A stretch of DNA of 50,047 nucleotides from positions 1-50,047 of the forward strand of contig JAIELR010000152.1 of NCBI GenBank assembly GCA_019752835.1, given 5' to 3'. Of the stretch, positions 40,727 to 47,872 are shown piece by piece. The notes under the pieces were generated by a model that saw only the letters and a list, made by a program, of their open reading frames with translations, searched no databases and had not been told where the DNA came from. The stretch comes from Gammaproteobacteria bacterium (GTDB lineage: Bacteria; Pseudomonadota; Gammaproteobacteria; UBA1113). The first letter of the stretch is position 1. The number at the start of each line of letters is the position of its first letter. Both the position numbers and the translations under genes were made by a program.

Positions 40727-41239
40727 CTAGGATGCTGTTACGCCATGTAAGCGAGCTATTTCATTCCTATCAGCAGCGATGCTTGCATTAAAATCCTGAT
40801 TGATTTTAACGGCATACTCCCACCATGCTTTGTCATCAGTAGCTGAACCAGCACAGACATCATTAACACTTTTGTCGTATTGGAAAAAAGCTCTCGTATC
40901 GGTTAGTGTGTTGTCGTCAAAAATAATACCAACACCTGATGAAGCAGCTAAAAACTTTAAACGCGCTTGGCTACGTAAGATGTTTTGCTGTAATACGCTA
41001 GGGCTATGAGCATTCGCACACTGTTGGCGAATTTGCAAATTGACATTTCGCACTTCATTAATAGCGGTGTTAATATTTTGCATCCATACAATTTTTTGAG
41101 CCACTTGCGTTTCGATAAAATCCGCTTGTTTAGCATTACCATCACTTGCCGTTATTTTTCCTGCTATGTAACTGCCGCCTAAGACTAGGATTAACGCTAC
41201 AATGATGCTTGTAACGCTTATCCATATAGTTTGTTTCAT
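40727..41239 (-). CDS. Membrane-anchored protein, paralogue of 41553-42110
   Basis: This 170-residue protein has an uncleaved N-terminal membrane helix (about 5-29) and a helical domain with three Cys on one side of the membrane. It shares with the 185-residue protein at 41553 the segments I-R-x-x-C, S-G-V-G-I-I-F-x-D near the middle, V/I-x-D-V/I-C and a final D-x-N-x-S-I-x-x-D-(R/K)-E-I. The pair flanks a small secreted Cys-rich protein and follows the MACPF-like gene. Protection of the producing cell, or help with export, is a guess from context only. Confidence 0.65.
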   Translation of the reverse strand: MKQTIWISVTSIIVALILVLGGSYIAGKITASDGNAKQADFIETQVAQKIVWMQNINTAINEVRNVNLQIRQQCANAHSPSVLQQNILRSQARLKFLAASSGVGIIFDDNTLTDTRAFFQYDKSVNDVCAGSATDDKAWWEYAVKINQDFNASIAADRNEIARLHGVTAS

Positions 41240-41292
41240 AAATTATCCCTCAATTTTTTACGTTTAATTAACTAATGGTTAATATGTATATG

Positions 41293-41520
41293 TTAATCAT
41301 TAGCGGTTTGCTGGCTCGGTGAATCCACCGGCCCGCCTGCCTTGTCAGGACAACAAGGGCCAGGACAACAAGGGTCTTTTTGAGCTTGCTGTTTGGGTTG
41401 TTGTTTAACATGGAAGTCTTTTGGAGCATCAGTAGCGAGAGCCGTACTTAATGCGCCTATTGTTAGCCCTAGAGCCATTGCTATCTTAGCTATCCTAATT
41501 ATTACTTTAACTTTACACAT
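41293..41520 (-). CDS. Small exported Cys/Pro-rich protein
   Basis: This 75-residue protein has a signal peptide (about 1-29, cleavage after T-A-L-A). The mature peptide of about 46 residues is rich in Lys, Gln and Pro and carries C-C-P-G-P-C-C-P-D. Paired Cys suggest disulfides or metal binding. It lies between the two paralogous membrane-anchored proteins in the MACPF-like operon. No family recognised. Confidence 0.6.
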   Translation of the reverse strand: MCKVKVIIRIAKIAMALGLTIGALSTALATDAPKDFHVKQQPKQQAQKDPCCPGPCCPDKAGGPVDSPSQQTAND

Positions 41521-41552
41521 TGAAACCTCGCTTTATCTGTCGATAAAATGTT

Positions 41553-42110
41553 CTAATTTTGATTATCATGCTGCGCAATGATTTCTTTATCCGATTCAAT
41601 GGAATCGTTAAGATCGCTATTCAGCTTGCGCACCCCAGCGTCCCATTTTCTTTTATAAGAAGTCATATTAGTGTTGCAAATATCGCTAATGATTGCATCT
41701 TGCACTAGCAACGCTTGCTCAGCTTGAAAGGCTGCGTCCCCGAATATAACGCTGATACCGGCTCCTGCTTGTATGACATCTTGCCGAGCGTCGTATCGAG
41801 TGGCTTGTTGTGCAGAAAAGCGATTCTCGTCCTGATTAAGATTTCTTTGGCAATCAAGTCTTATTTGAGCGTTTGTTTTCTGAAACTGATTCAGTGCAGC
41901 GTTGAGTTTATCTTGTAACGCTAGTTTTTTCTCTAGGTTTTCTTTGGCCATCTCCGCAGGAATTTCCGCTATTTTTTCGTCTACTTTGTTATAAGTTGCG
42001 TAGGCAATGTAACCACATATTGCTACAGTCAAAATACCGCTTACTATCGAAAGTAGATACCATCTATTAAATTTGTCGCGTAAAAGTTGCCATGTAGTTT
42101 TATTTTTCAT
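41553..42110 (-). CDS. Membrane-anchored protein, paralogue of 40727-41239
   Basis: This 185-residue protein has one N-terminal membrane helix (about 17-38) and a long helical domain (about 45-180). A G-I-S-V-I-F-G-D motif corresponds to G-V-G-I-I-F-D-D in its paralogue, and the end is D-L-N-D-S-I-E-S-D-K-E-I. It lies ten bp downstream of the MACPF-like gene, so the two are co-expressed. A partner or immunity function is plausible but unproven. Confidence 0.65.
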   Translation of the reverse strand: MKNKTTWQLLRDKFNRWYLLSIVSGILTVAICGYIAYATYNKVDEKIAEIPAEMAKENLEKKLALQDKLNAALNQFQKTNAQIRLDCQRNLNQDENRFSAQQATRYDARQDVIQAGAGISVIFGDAAFQAEQALLVQDAIISDICNTNMTSYKRKWDAGVRKLNSDLNDSIESDKEIIAQHDNQN

Positions 42111-42120
42111 ATTATTTACC

Positions 42121-43680
42121 TTATTTTGAGGCTTGCTGAGTTAATGTAGCCGTCCAGGTGCCTGTTTGCAGACTAGGATAGTAAGTAACCGTCCCGTTGT
42201 AATTATTATTGCCGTTAAAATAGCCATTATAACCAGCAATAATCGCGCCATTTGGGTTTGTTTGCGTCATGTTAATAGTAGAACCCGTTATATTAACGAT
42301 AATGTTTGTCGGCATAGCGCCTGGATATGGCGTTGCCGGTGTAGTGATTTGGTTACCACGATAGGTTTGATTTTGTGGATTCGACGTATCTACCCCAACC
42401 CACAATTGTTCAACATTGGGTTTTCCAACAATCGTAGTAATGACATCCAATGTTGCTGGTGGAACGAGTGCGTTAGGGTCTATAGGACTCAAACGTTTAA
42501 TATCATCGTTGGCTGTATCGATACACGTATCTAGATTATTAAAGCAGTTTGCGCCCGCATATTGCAATAAAATCACATTATCGGTTAGGTTATCGATTTG
42601 TTTTGATAAATTCTCTTGAAAAAGCTGATAGTTATACGTGTAAGGAGCAAAATTTTGTATTAACGTCCCTGCTCGTTGCAAATAGGTCTGTGTATTTTCT
42701 AACATAGTTCCTAAGTTATCGCGCATGGCAATAATGTCGGGTGTTAGCTTACTTTTACTATTATAAGCGGGGTTTAAAGCACCGTATTCAGATTGCTCGC
42801 TACCGATAATAGCCGCCGCCGCAGGAACGTCGCCGTCAGGCGAATAATTGCCATACTGCAAGCCAAAACCTTGGGGATCAGTATCATTAACATAGCCTAC
42901 TAAACCGGCAACATAAGGATTACAGGCCAGTACATTATTTAGATTACAAAAATAGGTAAGCTCCTTTCCAGGCGCAGGATAAAGAACATCCCATAAATAA
43001 GTGCTATCCCCACCTACTTGATAGGCTGATATGTTTATACTACCTTTAATATTTTGTTGATTAATCGCATCTTGGATTGTCGTGGTGAATGGCACTAAAG
43101 AATTAATATTGTTTTTAACAGCACTAATGAATTTTTGTTTATCCGTCGTACTTAAGAAATTAAATTGATAAACGATATATAGATAACCACCATTATGCAG
43201 GGTTGTAGTATAGGCATCACCACAGTAGTTGCGAAAATCATCTGTGCCGTAGCTAAGAGATTCTTTACCCATGTTTGATAAGGGGTCTTGTGTATCTGTT
43301 ACACTGAAACCGCTGTCTTTAAATTGTATACTGGATTTGAAAACTATTGCATCGGATAAATCATCGATTGCTATATTACTGATGAAACTACTCGGGGTAA
43401 ATGCATCGTATTCAAAATGTCCTGAATCTGCTGATTTGATATTAAATTGTTGTTGTAGCTCGTTGAAAGTCGATAATAGAGCAGTCCCATAATATTTTTG
43501 ATTATAGCCCGATGTGCTAATTAAGCCGCTCTTTAAACATTGGCTAGTAAATGGTTGATCTAAATCACTAGAATAGCCTTGGCTCAATATACTCGGCGTA
43601 TCACCTGCGCTAGCATTACCTAAAACCATTGCACCTACTACTACAATCCCGCACCCTAAAAATGTTTTTCTTTTTTTCAT
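42121..43680 (-). CDS. Secreted MACPF-like (perforin-type) protein
   Basis: This is a 519-residue protein with a signal peptide (about 1-25, ending N-A-S-A). Residues 146-180 read D-D-F-R-N-Y-C-G-D-A-Y, six residues, then G-G-Y-L-Y. This fits the MACPF signature spacing G-x-x-(F/Y)-x6-G-G, with G154, Y157, G164 and G165. Alternating hydrophobic segments before it (K-S-S-I-Q-F-K-D-S-G-F-S-V) and the helix after it fit the pore-forming fold. The C-terminal part (about 400-519) is Thr/Asn-rich beta sequence, possibly a binding domain. The canonical Thr-His of the signature is replaced by Asp-Ala. It is a candidate pore-forming effector or toxin carried as cargo. Confidence 0.6.
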   Translation of the reverse strand: MKKRKTFLGCGIVVVGAMVLGNASAGDTPSILSQGYSSDLDQPFTSQCLKSGLISTSGYNQKYYGTALLSTFNELQQQFNIKSADSGHFEYDAFTPSSFISNIAIDDLSDAIVFKSSIQFKDSGFSVTDTQDPLSNMGKESLSYGTDDFRNYCGDAYTTTLHNGGYLYIVYQFNFLSTTDKQKFISAVKNNINSLVPFTTTIQDAINQQNIKGSINISAYQVGGDSTYLWDVLYPAPGKELTYFCNLNNVLACNPYVAGLVGYVNDTDPQGFGLQYGNYSPDGDVPAAAAIIGSEQSEYGALNPAYNSKSKLTPDIIAMRDNLGTMLENTQTYLQRAGTLIQNFAPYTYNYQLFQENLSKQIDNLTDNVILLQYAGANCFNNLDTCIDTANDDIKRLSPIDPNALVPPATLDVITTIVGKPNVEQLWVGVDTSNPQNQTYRGNQITTPATPYPGAMPTNIIVNITGSTINMTQTNPNGAIIAGYNGYFNGNNNYNGTVTYYPSLQTGTWTATLTQQASK

Positions 43681-43705
43681 TAGATCAAACCTCAGTTAAT
43701 TAATA

Positions 43706-43780
43706 TTATTTAGTTAAAATTACCCACGACAGCATCGTTACAATAAGCATTGCAAATGAACCTATTAACATCCCAATCAT
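43706..43780 (-). CDS. 24-residue membrane peptide
   Basis: This very short ORF starts MIGMLIGSFAM and ends ILTK. It is nearly all hydrophobic, so a single membrane helix. Its ribosome site AAGGG lies inside the stop region of the 19-codon ORF just upstream, and the stop is 25 bp before the MACPF-like start. The stacked arrangement argues for real translation. It could be a small regulatory or toxic membrane peptide, or a leader peptide. Confidence 0.5.
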   Translation of the reverse strand: MIGMLIGSFAMLIVTMLSWVILTK

Positions 43781-43790
43781 CTTTTTTCCC

Positions 43791-43850
43791 TTAACAGTAA
43801 GTTAAGCCATGCATTAGCACTACCAAACCCATTGCTTCAATTTCACTCAT
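43791..43850 (-). CDS. 19-residue leader-like peptide
   Basis: This ORF starts MSEIEAMGLV and ends LTYC. It has a strong ribosome site AGGGGAG five to eight bases before the ATG, the best in this stretch. Its stop codon is immediately followed by the ribosome site of the 24-residue peptide, implying coupling. It may simply be a leader that tunes the operon. Confidence 0.45.
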   Translation of the reverse strand: MSEIEAMGLVVLMHGLTYC

Positions 43851-44081
43851 ACTACTCCCCTAAACTAGTCAAATCGTTATCACAATTGACTTAAAATGCA
43901 CATATTTAATACGGTCTTGATAAAATAACACCGAACTAATGACCTCGTTCAATTAAATTGAAGTTTGCAATTCCCTCATTCTCATTTGCACGACCACTTT
44001 TTTTCTGTTAGAGTCATCGGTTTTTTTATTGGCTATAAACTAATCTATTTCCCCTGGCTATTTTTATAGCTACACTTTTTA
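43851..44081. other. AT-rich intergenic region upstream of the cargo operon
   Basis: It separates the small-protein operon (stop at 44082) from the first peptide of the cargo operon. Two copies of GGCTAT with partial dyad symmetry occur at about 44030-44075. No gene and no clear intrinsic terminator were found. The best promoter guess on the minus strand (TTGAAC near 43945, TTATTT near 43920) is weak. Confidence 0.4.
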
Positions 44082-44300
44082 TTAATTTTTCTTTCTGTTG
44101 AGTTTGATACTTTTTTCTTCTATTTCTTTGAGAAAAATTCCAGGATAAATATAATCGTTTAATAACCCCTCAGCATGATTTTTTAGTCGATGTGCGGCTT
44201 CTTTGCAATTTTTTGAATTTACCGCCACTTCACACGCTTTATCTAATTCAATAACCGCTTTATGAACATGTTCTCGGATTTCATATTTAGCGTGATCCAT
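44082..44300 (-). CDS. Small hypothetical protein
   Basis: This is a 72-residue, helical, Lys/Glu-rich soluble protein beginning MDHAKYEIREHV. ATG at 44300 is preferred to GTG at 44312. Its start overlaps the previous gene by 14 bp. It is last gene of the operon that begins at 45929. No motif recognised. Confidence 0.55.
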   Translation of the reverse strand: MDHAKYEIREHVHKAVIELDKACEVAVNSKNCKEAAHRLKNHAEGLLNDYIYPGIFLKEIEEKSIKLNRKKN

Positions 44301-44640
44301 TGTTGCTCTCACTATTTTCCAAAAGTCCCGTATAAAAAAGCGTTGTAATGCGGTATTGAGTTTTAATCATACCAATTTCGTTCTGTAGCTGTATATTGAA
44401 AGCTAATGACGTAGATAACACGGTTAAAATAGTCGCAATAAAGTCGCGATCAGGATATTCGTTTAACCAACCCATAAATATATGAAAATCTTTTGAAGTA
44501 TAATCTTTTTTATGCTGACGTTTAAAAAATGATGCCACAACATTTATTGCTTTCTCTTGCTTCTCATCATTACTCATAGCACTATCAATTTTATTGATTG
44601 CTAAAGATCGTCTCAGCTCATTAAATTCGCTGCTTATCAT
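44287..44640 (-). CDS. Small hypothetical protein, paralogue of 44653-45054
   Basis: This 117-residue helical protein shares with its upstream neighbour the block H-K-K-x-(Y/F)-T-(S/A)-x-D-F, a following L-S-T-S-L-A-F-N-I-Q-L-Q segment and a Y-R near the C-terminus. It has a hydrophobic middle (about 68-85) but no clear membrane helix. ATG is preceded by CAGGAA. A tandem duplication is likely. Function unknown. Confidence 0.6.
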   Translation of the reverse strand: MISSEFNELRRSLAINKIDSAMSNDEKQEKAINVVASFFKRQHKKDYTSKDFHIFMGWLNEYPDRDFIATILTVLSTSLAFNIQLQNEIGMIKTQYRITTLFYTGLLENSESNNGSR

Positions 44641-44652
44641 GATAAATTCCTG

Positions 44653-45054
44653 TTATATTGTGGTTTTGTCGATGTATATATTATCGTCCGAGTTTTCATT
44701 ATTATTAATTTTAACTTCTTTACTTTTTTTTGCTCTTATTTGCGCGATAAGGATTTTGCAAAAATGTCTATAGCGAGACGATCTTTCAGCCATTTTTTCT
44801 TCTAAATACACATTATAGGCGAGTGATTTTCCTAATATGTTTATCATGCTCATGATGTAAGCTATGCTATTATTTGTAATAAGTGATTCTGTTAATTGAC
44901 CAAAGTCACCTGCTGTAAATCTTTTTTTGTGATTTTGATGATAGACGTGAGCCACTAGCTTCAGTGTGTCGACTAAGTAATTATCATCTGGCGGCGTACT
45001 GGTTATCTTAATAGTGTCTATGGCATCTCTTAGTTTTTTAAACTGCTTCATCAT
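44653..45054 (-). CDS. Small hypothetical protein, paralogue of 44287-44640
   Basis: This protein of about 133 residues contains H-K-K-R-F-T-A-G-D-F and L-G-K-S-L-A-Y-N-V-Y-L-E, matching the downstream paralogue. Its C-terminal tail is Asn/Asp-rich and probably disordered. Two consecutive ATGs (45054, 45051) follow AGGTG; a TTG at 45078 is less likely. It follows the small membrane protein gene by about ten bases. Confidence 0.6.
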   Translation of the reverse strand: MMKQFKKLRDAIDTIKITSTPPDDNYLVDTLKLVAHVYHQNHKKRFTAGDFGQLTESLITNNSIAYIMSMINILGKSLAYNVYLEEKMAERSSRYRHFCKILIAQIRAKKSKEVKINNNENSDDNIYIDKTTI

Positions 45055-45062
45055 TTCACCTA

Positions 45063-45278
45063 TTATTTTGAACACCAACTCTGTACTTCGCCTTCACTCA
45101 CTAAATTATTGGCAATAGCATTACTTGCCATACTCGTAGTATATACGGTACAAAATTTAGGCGAATCATACGTGCAATACTCTATTGAAGCAATAATACA
45201 TGTGCCAATTAAGGCGATAATGCACAGCGCTTTAAAATCGCTATCAATTCTTTTCCACCATGTTTTTTTATTCTTCAT
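45063..45278 (-). CDS. Small single-pass membrane protein
   Basis: This 71-residue protein has a basic N-terminus (MKNKKTWWKR), one membrane helix (about 16-36) and a mature region with three Cys and a Ser/Asn-rich stretch. The basic start places the N-terminus in the cytoplasm. It is the fourth gene of the small-protein operon. No family recognised. Confidence 0.55.
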   Translation of the reverse strand: MKNKKTWWKRIDSDFKALCIIALIGTCIIASIEYCTYDSPKFCTVYTTSMASNAIANNLVSEGEVQSWCSK

Positions 45279-45296
45279 TATGTAATAACCTCTTTA

Positions 45297-45524
45297 TTAC
45301 CACAAATTTGCTGCGGTGATTCTTAAAACGTCCTCTACTAGAAAATTTTTTACGTTTTCATCGACATTTTCATAATTATTTTTTAGAATTTCTTCAATGA
45401 CTTTCAATGGGGTTTTGATTTCTACCATATCTAATAAATTAGGATACTGCTCACGCTTCTTATCTATAAGGTACGCATAGTCGTATTCCATAATATATTC
45501 TAGTGCTAAATTACTTGTGATCAT
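45297..45524 (-). CDS. Small hypothetical protein, paralogue of 45559-45765
   Basis: This 75-residue protein shares V-E-I-K-T-P, then I-E-E-(I/V) and V-D-E-x-V near the end with its neighbour. These identities across a 70-residue chain show a duplication. It is soluble and acidic, without a signal peptide. Adjacent duplicated small proteins behind a repressed promoter often have regulatory or anti-defence roles in mobile elements, but nothing more can be said. Confidence 0.6.
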   Translation of the reverse strand: MITSNLALEYIMEYDYAYLIDKKREQYPNLLDMVEIKTPLKVIEEILKNNYENVDENVKNFLVEDVLRITAANLW

Positions 45525-45558
45525 CTTATACTTACTCTTATTGTTATTTTTGTCTTTA

Positions 45559-45765
45559 CTACAAACCTGCTGCCGAAACCTTTACTACATCGACCGTCAA
45601 CGAACGAGCTACTGCCTCATCTACATGCTCAAAATTATCGTTGCTCACTTCTTCAATAATATGCCAAGGCGTTTTGATTTCTACGCGCTCATTCAAGTCT
45701 GGAAATTTCTTTCGCTTTTCCAGTAATAAGATTGCATTATCTTTTGCAAGGTCTCGTAATTTCAT
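45559..45765 (-). CDS. Small hypothetical protein, paralogue of 45297-45524
   Basis: This 68-residue protein has the V-E-I-K-T-P-W-H-I-I-E-E-V core shared with the next gene. Its ATG lies two bases after the stop of the GTG-started gene upstream, so translation is coupled. Soluble; no known domain. Confidence 0.6.
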   Translation of the reverse strand: MKLRDLAKDNAILLLEKRKKFPDLNERVEIKTPWHIIEEVSNDNFEHVDEAVARSLTVDVVKVSAAGL

Positions 45766-45767
45766 TT

Positions 45768-45929
45768 TTAGATGCCGAACGGCGCATTTTCCGCCTGTTC
45801 AAATTCCTGAATCAGTTTTGCCATCCGGATTTTGCGATCTTCGGTAGGCTCAAGCCCTAAACGCTCTAAAACCTCCTGCGCTAACCCTTCAATCACTTGA
45901 CACTCTTGTTCAATGGTTAAAATTTCCAC
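45768..45929 (-). CDS. First small protein of the repressed operon (GTG start)
   Basis: This 53-residue acidic helical protein reads VEILTIEQECQVIEGLAQ at its start and ends A-P-F-G-I. The GTG start is supported by a perfect GGAGG four bases upstream and by coupling to the next gene. It is the first gene after the consensus promoter at 46204-46232. A terminator-like hairpin lies just before its ribosome site. Function unknown. Confidence 0.7.
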   Translation of the reverse strand: MEILTIEQECQVIEGLAQEVLERLGLEPTEDRKIRMAKLIQEFEQAENAPFGI

Positions 45930-45957
45930 ATATCCTCCAATACTTAACTTAAAAAAT

Positions 45958-45976
45958 GGGGCAGATTGCCTGCCCC
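45958..45976 (-). terminator. Terminator-like hairpin before the GTG-start gene
   Basis: Arms GGGGCAG / CTGCCCC with a five-base loop are followed on the minus strand by ATTTTTT, and then the GGAGG ribosome site. It lies about 220 bases inside the leader from the 46.2-kb promoter, so that leader could be attenuated here. Confidence 0.75.
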
Positions 45977-45990
45977 AACCTTAGTGCTTA

Positions 45991-46012
45991 GGTCACGACC
46001 AGCATCGCGACC
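45991..46012 (-). repeat. Leader hairpin GGTCACGA-n6-TCGCGACC
   Basis: Eight-base arms with one G-U pair lie 15 bp upstream of the terminator-like hairpin in the same leader RNA. Together they form a structured stretch of about 55 bases that could act in attenuation. Confidence 0.55.
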
Positions 46013-46112
46013 TTCGCTCTACCCCCTATCAACTTTTATTCTTATTATCGTTACTCTTATTGTTATGCCCATTGATAGAGTACTTACTTACAACCTTCCG
46101 ACCCAGGATGGC

Positions 46113-46129
46113 TCACTCTTAAAGAGTGA
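46113..46129. repeat. Inverted repeat TCACTCTT-n-AAGAGTGA
   Basis: Eight-base perfect arms around one base, inside the leader of the small-protein operon. It may be an operator half-site pair or an RNA stem. Confidence 0.55.
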
Positions 46130-46158
46130 TTTTACTTTCAAAATCTGCTATTATTTTT

Positions 46159-46172
46159 ACAGTACCAACTGT
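46159..46172. repeat. Inverted repeat ACAGT-n4-ACTGT
   Basis: A short 14-bp dyad lies 7 bp from the larger operator-like palindrome at 46179, downstream of the minus-strand start site. It is a plausible secondary operator for the divergent repressor. Confidence 0.5.
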
Positions 46173-46178
46173 ATATCA

Positions 46179-46202
46179 GAGCGTACAATTGTTTATACGC
46201 TC
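46179..46202. promoter_or_regulatory. Operator-like palindrome over the transcription start
   Basis: Perfect seven-base arms GAGCGTA / TACGCTC are separated by ten bases. It covers the predicted start (about 46197) of the minus-strand promoter and abuts its -10 box, where a repressor would block initiation. The XRE-type gene next door is the natural binder. Confidence 0.65.
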
Positions 46203-46203
46203 C

Positions 46204-46232
46204 ATTATAGTGCGTGTTAATGTATTTGTCAA
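46204..46232 (-). promoter_or_regulatory. Perfect-consensus sigma70 promoter of the small-protein operon
   Basis: TTGACA (46232-46227) and TATAAT (46209-46204) are spaced by exactly 17 bp. It drives the minus-strand operon starting at 45929 through a leader of about 268 bases. Such a strong promoter implies tight repression, consistent with the palindrome at its start site and the divergent repressor gene. Confidence 0.85.
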
Positions 46233-46268
46233 CTATTTCGCTCTATTTTGGAGCTAACTTGAGAAAAT

Positions 46269-46919
46269 ATGTCAAAAACCAGTAAAAAAACAAGTAAAGT
46301 TGTTTCTGAAGTAGAGGAAAGCGTTAAACTCGCACGCGGCGAACGACTGAAAAAGCTGCGCAACATGACAAATTTAAGTCGAGAAGAGCTTTGCGATACG
46401 CCTGACTTTAATCCCAACACGTTTAAGAACTGGGAGATAGGGCGTTTTAATGGATTACTGGAAGACAATGCAAAGCGAGTAATAGTCCATCTAGCAGAAA
46501 AAAATATATGGTGTTCGCTTGAATGGCTTATGAACGGTACTGGCACTGAACCGATGGTTATTACATCCAATCCGGCCATTACTATTTCAGACAATGAGCT
46601 CAGAAAAGAGCTATCCGTCTTAGAAGCCCTGCGCGGTGATATTTTGTTTACCGAAATACAAGAACCTCTGCCAGCAAATTTTTATCAATTTGGTGATATT
46701 GTCGCGGGATTTAAGCTCTCGTTAGAGGGTGCAACGGCATTTGCAGCGGTATTGGTGGGGCAAGTCTGCCTGGTGGAAACAGACAAATTTGAAGTCATGA
46801 TCGTACAGATGGTAAAAAGTCTGGGTAATAATCGGTTTTCGCTCCGTACTTTATCGGGCAAACAGTTTGAAGCGACTCTGCTTAGCGCCGCACGAATTAC
46901 ACGTTTTTATCGAGACTAA
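46269..46919 (+). CDS. cI/XRE-like phage-type repressor
   Basis: This is a 216-residue regulator. A Lys-rich N-terminus precedes an HTH domain (about 22-85: R-L-K-K-L-R-N-M-T-N-L-S-R-E-E-L-C, then F-N-P-N-T-F-K-N-W-E) and a C-terminal beta domain (about 130-215) shaped like LexA/S24-type repressor ends. This domain includes Y-Q-F-G-D-I-V-A-G-F-K and G-Q-V-C-L-V-E-T. The Ser-Lys catalytic pair of self-cleaving repressors is not evident, so RecA-triggered cleavage is uncertain. It is divergent from the small-protein operon with operator-like dyads between, and overlaps the convergent response-regulator gene by 4 bp. It probably keeps the element quiescent. Confidence 0.82.
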   Translation: MSKTSKKTSKVVSEVEESVKLARGERLKKLRNMTNLSREELCDTPDFNPNTFKNWEIGRFNGLLEDNAKRVIVHLAEKNIWCSLEWLMNGTGTEPMVITSNPAITISDNELRKELSVLEALRGDILFTEIQEPLPANFYQFGDIVAGFKLSLEGATAFAAVLVGQVCLVETDKFEVMIVQMVKSLGNNRFSLRTLSGKQFEATLLSAARITRFYRD

Positions 46920-47872
46920 TTCTTTTTAAATTGCCATTGAAGAAGTGATAACGTCCTATTTTCTGCCGTTGTATGATACATATCTACGCCTTGAATTTTC
47001 ACTTTTCCCTTAATTTCGCAAACAAATTTGTTCCAGGTATTGGGATTCGTTCCTTTTTCAACGTCAGAACAGAGATAAATCATTTTATTTTTACCGAGTG
47101 GTTTATCACTTTCATCATTATAGGCTTCTATGTAGGATTCTTGTTGAGCGATAGGCTGTAATATCAACCAGACCAGCTTATGCTCTCTTGTGATCCCCAG
47201 CACTGTCCCGTAATCGTCTAATCGATAATATTCACTAATAGCAAAATTATGTAGCCACTCTATAAATAATCGCTCATAAGCTTCGTCATGGAGCAAAGCA
47301 AATAACCCTTTGCCCAGCATATCAGTCGTTACCTGTTGAAAATAAGTTTGATTCAATTGGCTAATTTCATTCAGTAAAAAATCATCCCGCGCAGTAGAGG
47401 CTTTCATCACAAATTTATCAATTAGCCCATTATTGAAAGCTTTCAGCGCGATTTCTTTTTCATCATGTGCAGTAAGTAGTATTTTTTTAATTTTATGATT
47501 AGGAATCTGAGACAAAAAGTCTAAGCCAGTCATTTCAGGCATCTTATAATCGACTATTAATACCGTAGGCTCGTTATATCGCTCACGATTGCTTAATAAA
47601 TCAATGATTGCTTCATAGTTGAGCGTGTAGGCAAACCCGTCAGTATCTAAGTCTATATTCTTAAGTTTGGTGATAATCGGGAGTTTGTCTGCTATGTAGT
47701 CTCTTTGGTTAGCAAAAAATTGTATCGCTTCATGGGGGGAGTTGAACACCGAGGTGGTATAAGAATCAAATAATTGCAGCGTTAAGGCTTCTGTAAATGA
47801 AGCATCGTCGTCAACGATGATTATGTTCCCAGGATACTGAAATAATACAGGTGTGTTAGATAGATGATTCAT
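46916..47872 (-). CDS. Response regulator with an inserted segment
   Basis: This is a 318-residue protein. A receiver domain starts I-I-I-V-D-D-D (18-23) and has phospho-acceptor D108 in V-L-I-V-D-Y-K-M-P-E-M-T-G, T/A-H-D at about 138 and K155 (F-V-M-K-A). The gap between the acidic pair and D108 is about 40 residues longer than in standard receivers, with I-D-L-D-T-D-G-F in the insertion. The C-terminal half (about 170-318) has no recognisable output domain or HTH. It is the last gene of a phosphorelay operon; its start overlaps the upstream gene by 17 bp. Confidence 0.82.
   Translation of the reverse strand: MNHLSNTPVLFQYPGNIIIVDDDASFTEALTLQLFDSYTTSVFNSPHEAIQFFANQRDYIADKLPIITKLKNIDLDTDGFAYTLNYEAIIDLLSNRERYNEPTVLIVDYKMPEMTGLDFLSQIPNHKIKKILLTAHDEKEIALKAFNNGLIDKFVMKASTARDDFLLNEISQLNQTYFQQVTTDMLGKGLFALLHDEAYERLFIEWLHNFAISEYYRLDDYGTVLGITREHKLVWLILQPIAQQESYIEAYNDESDKPLGKNKMIYLCSDVEKGTNPNTWNKFVCEIKGKVKIQGVDMYHTTAENRTLSLLQWQFKKN

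Noticed and set aside
44287..45929. Toxin-antitoxin module
   Set aside because: Small overlapping genes fit superficially, but no toxin or antitoxin motif was recognised, and the duplications argue for another function.
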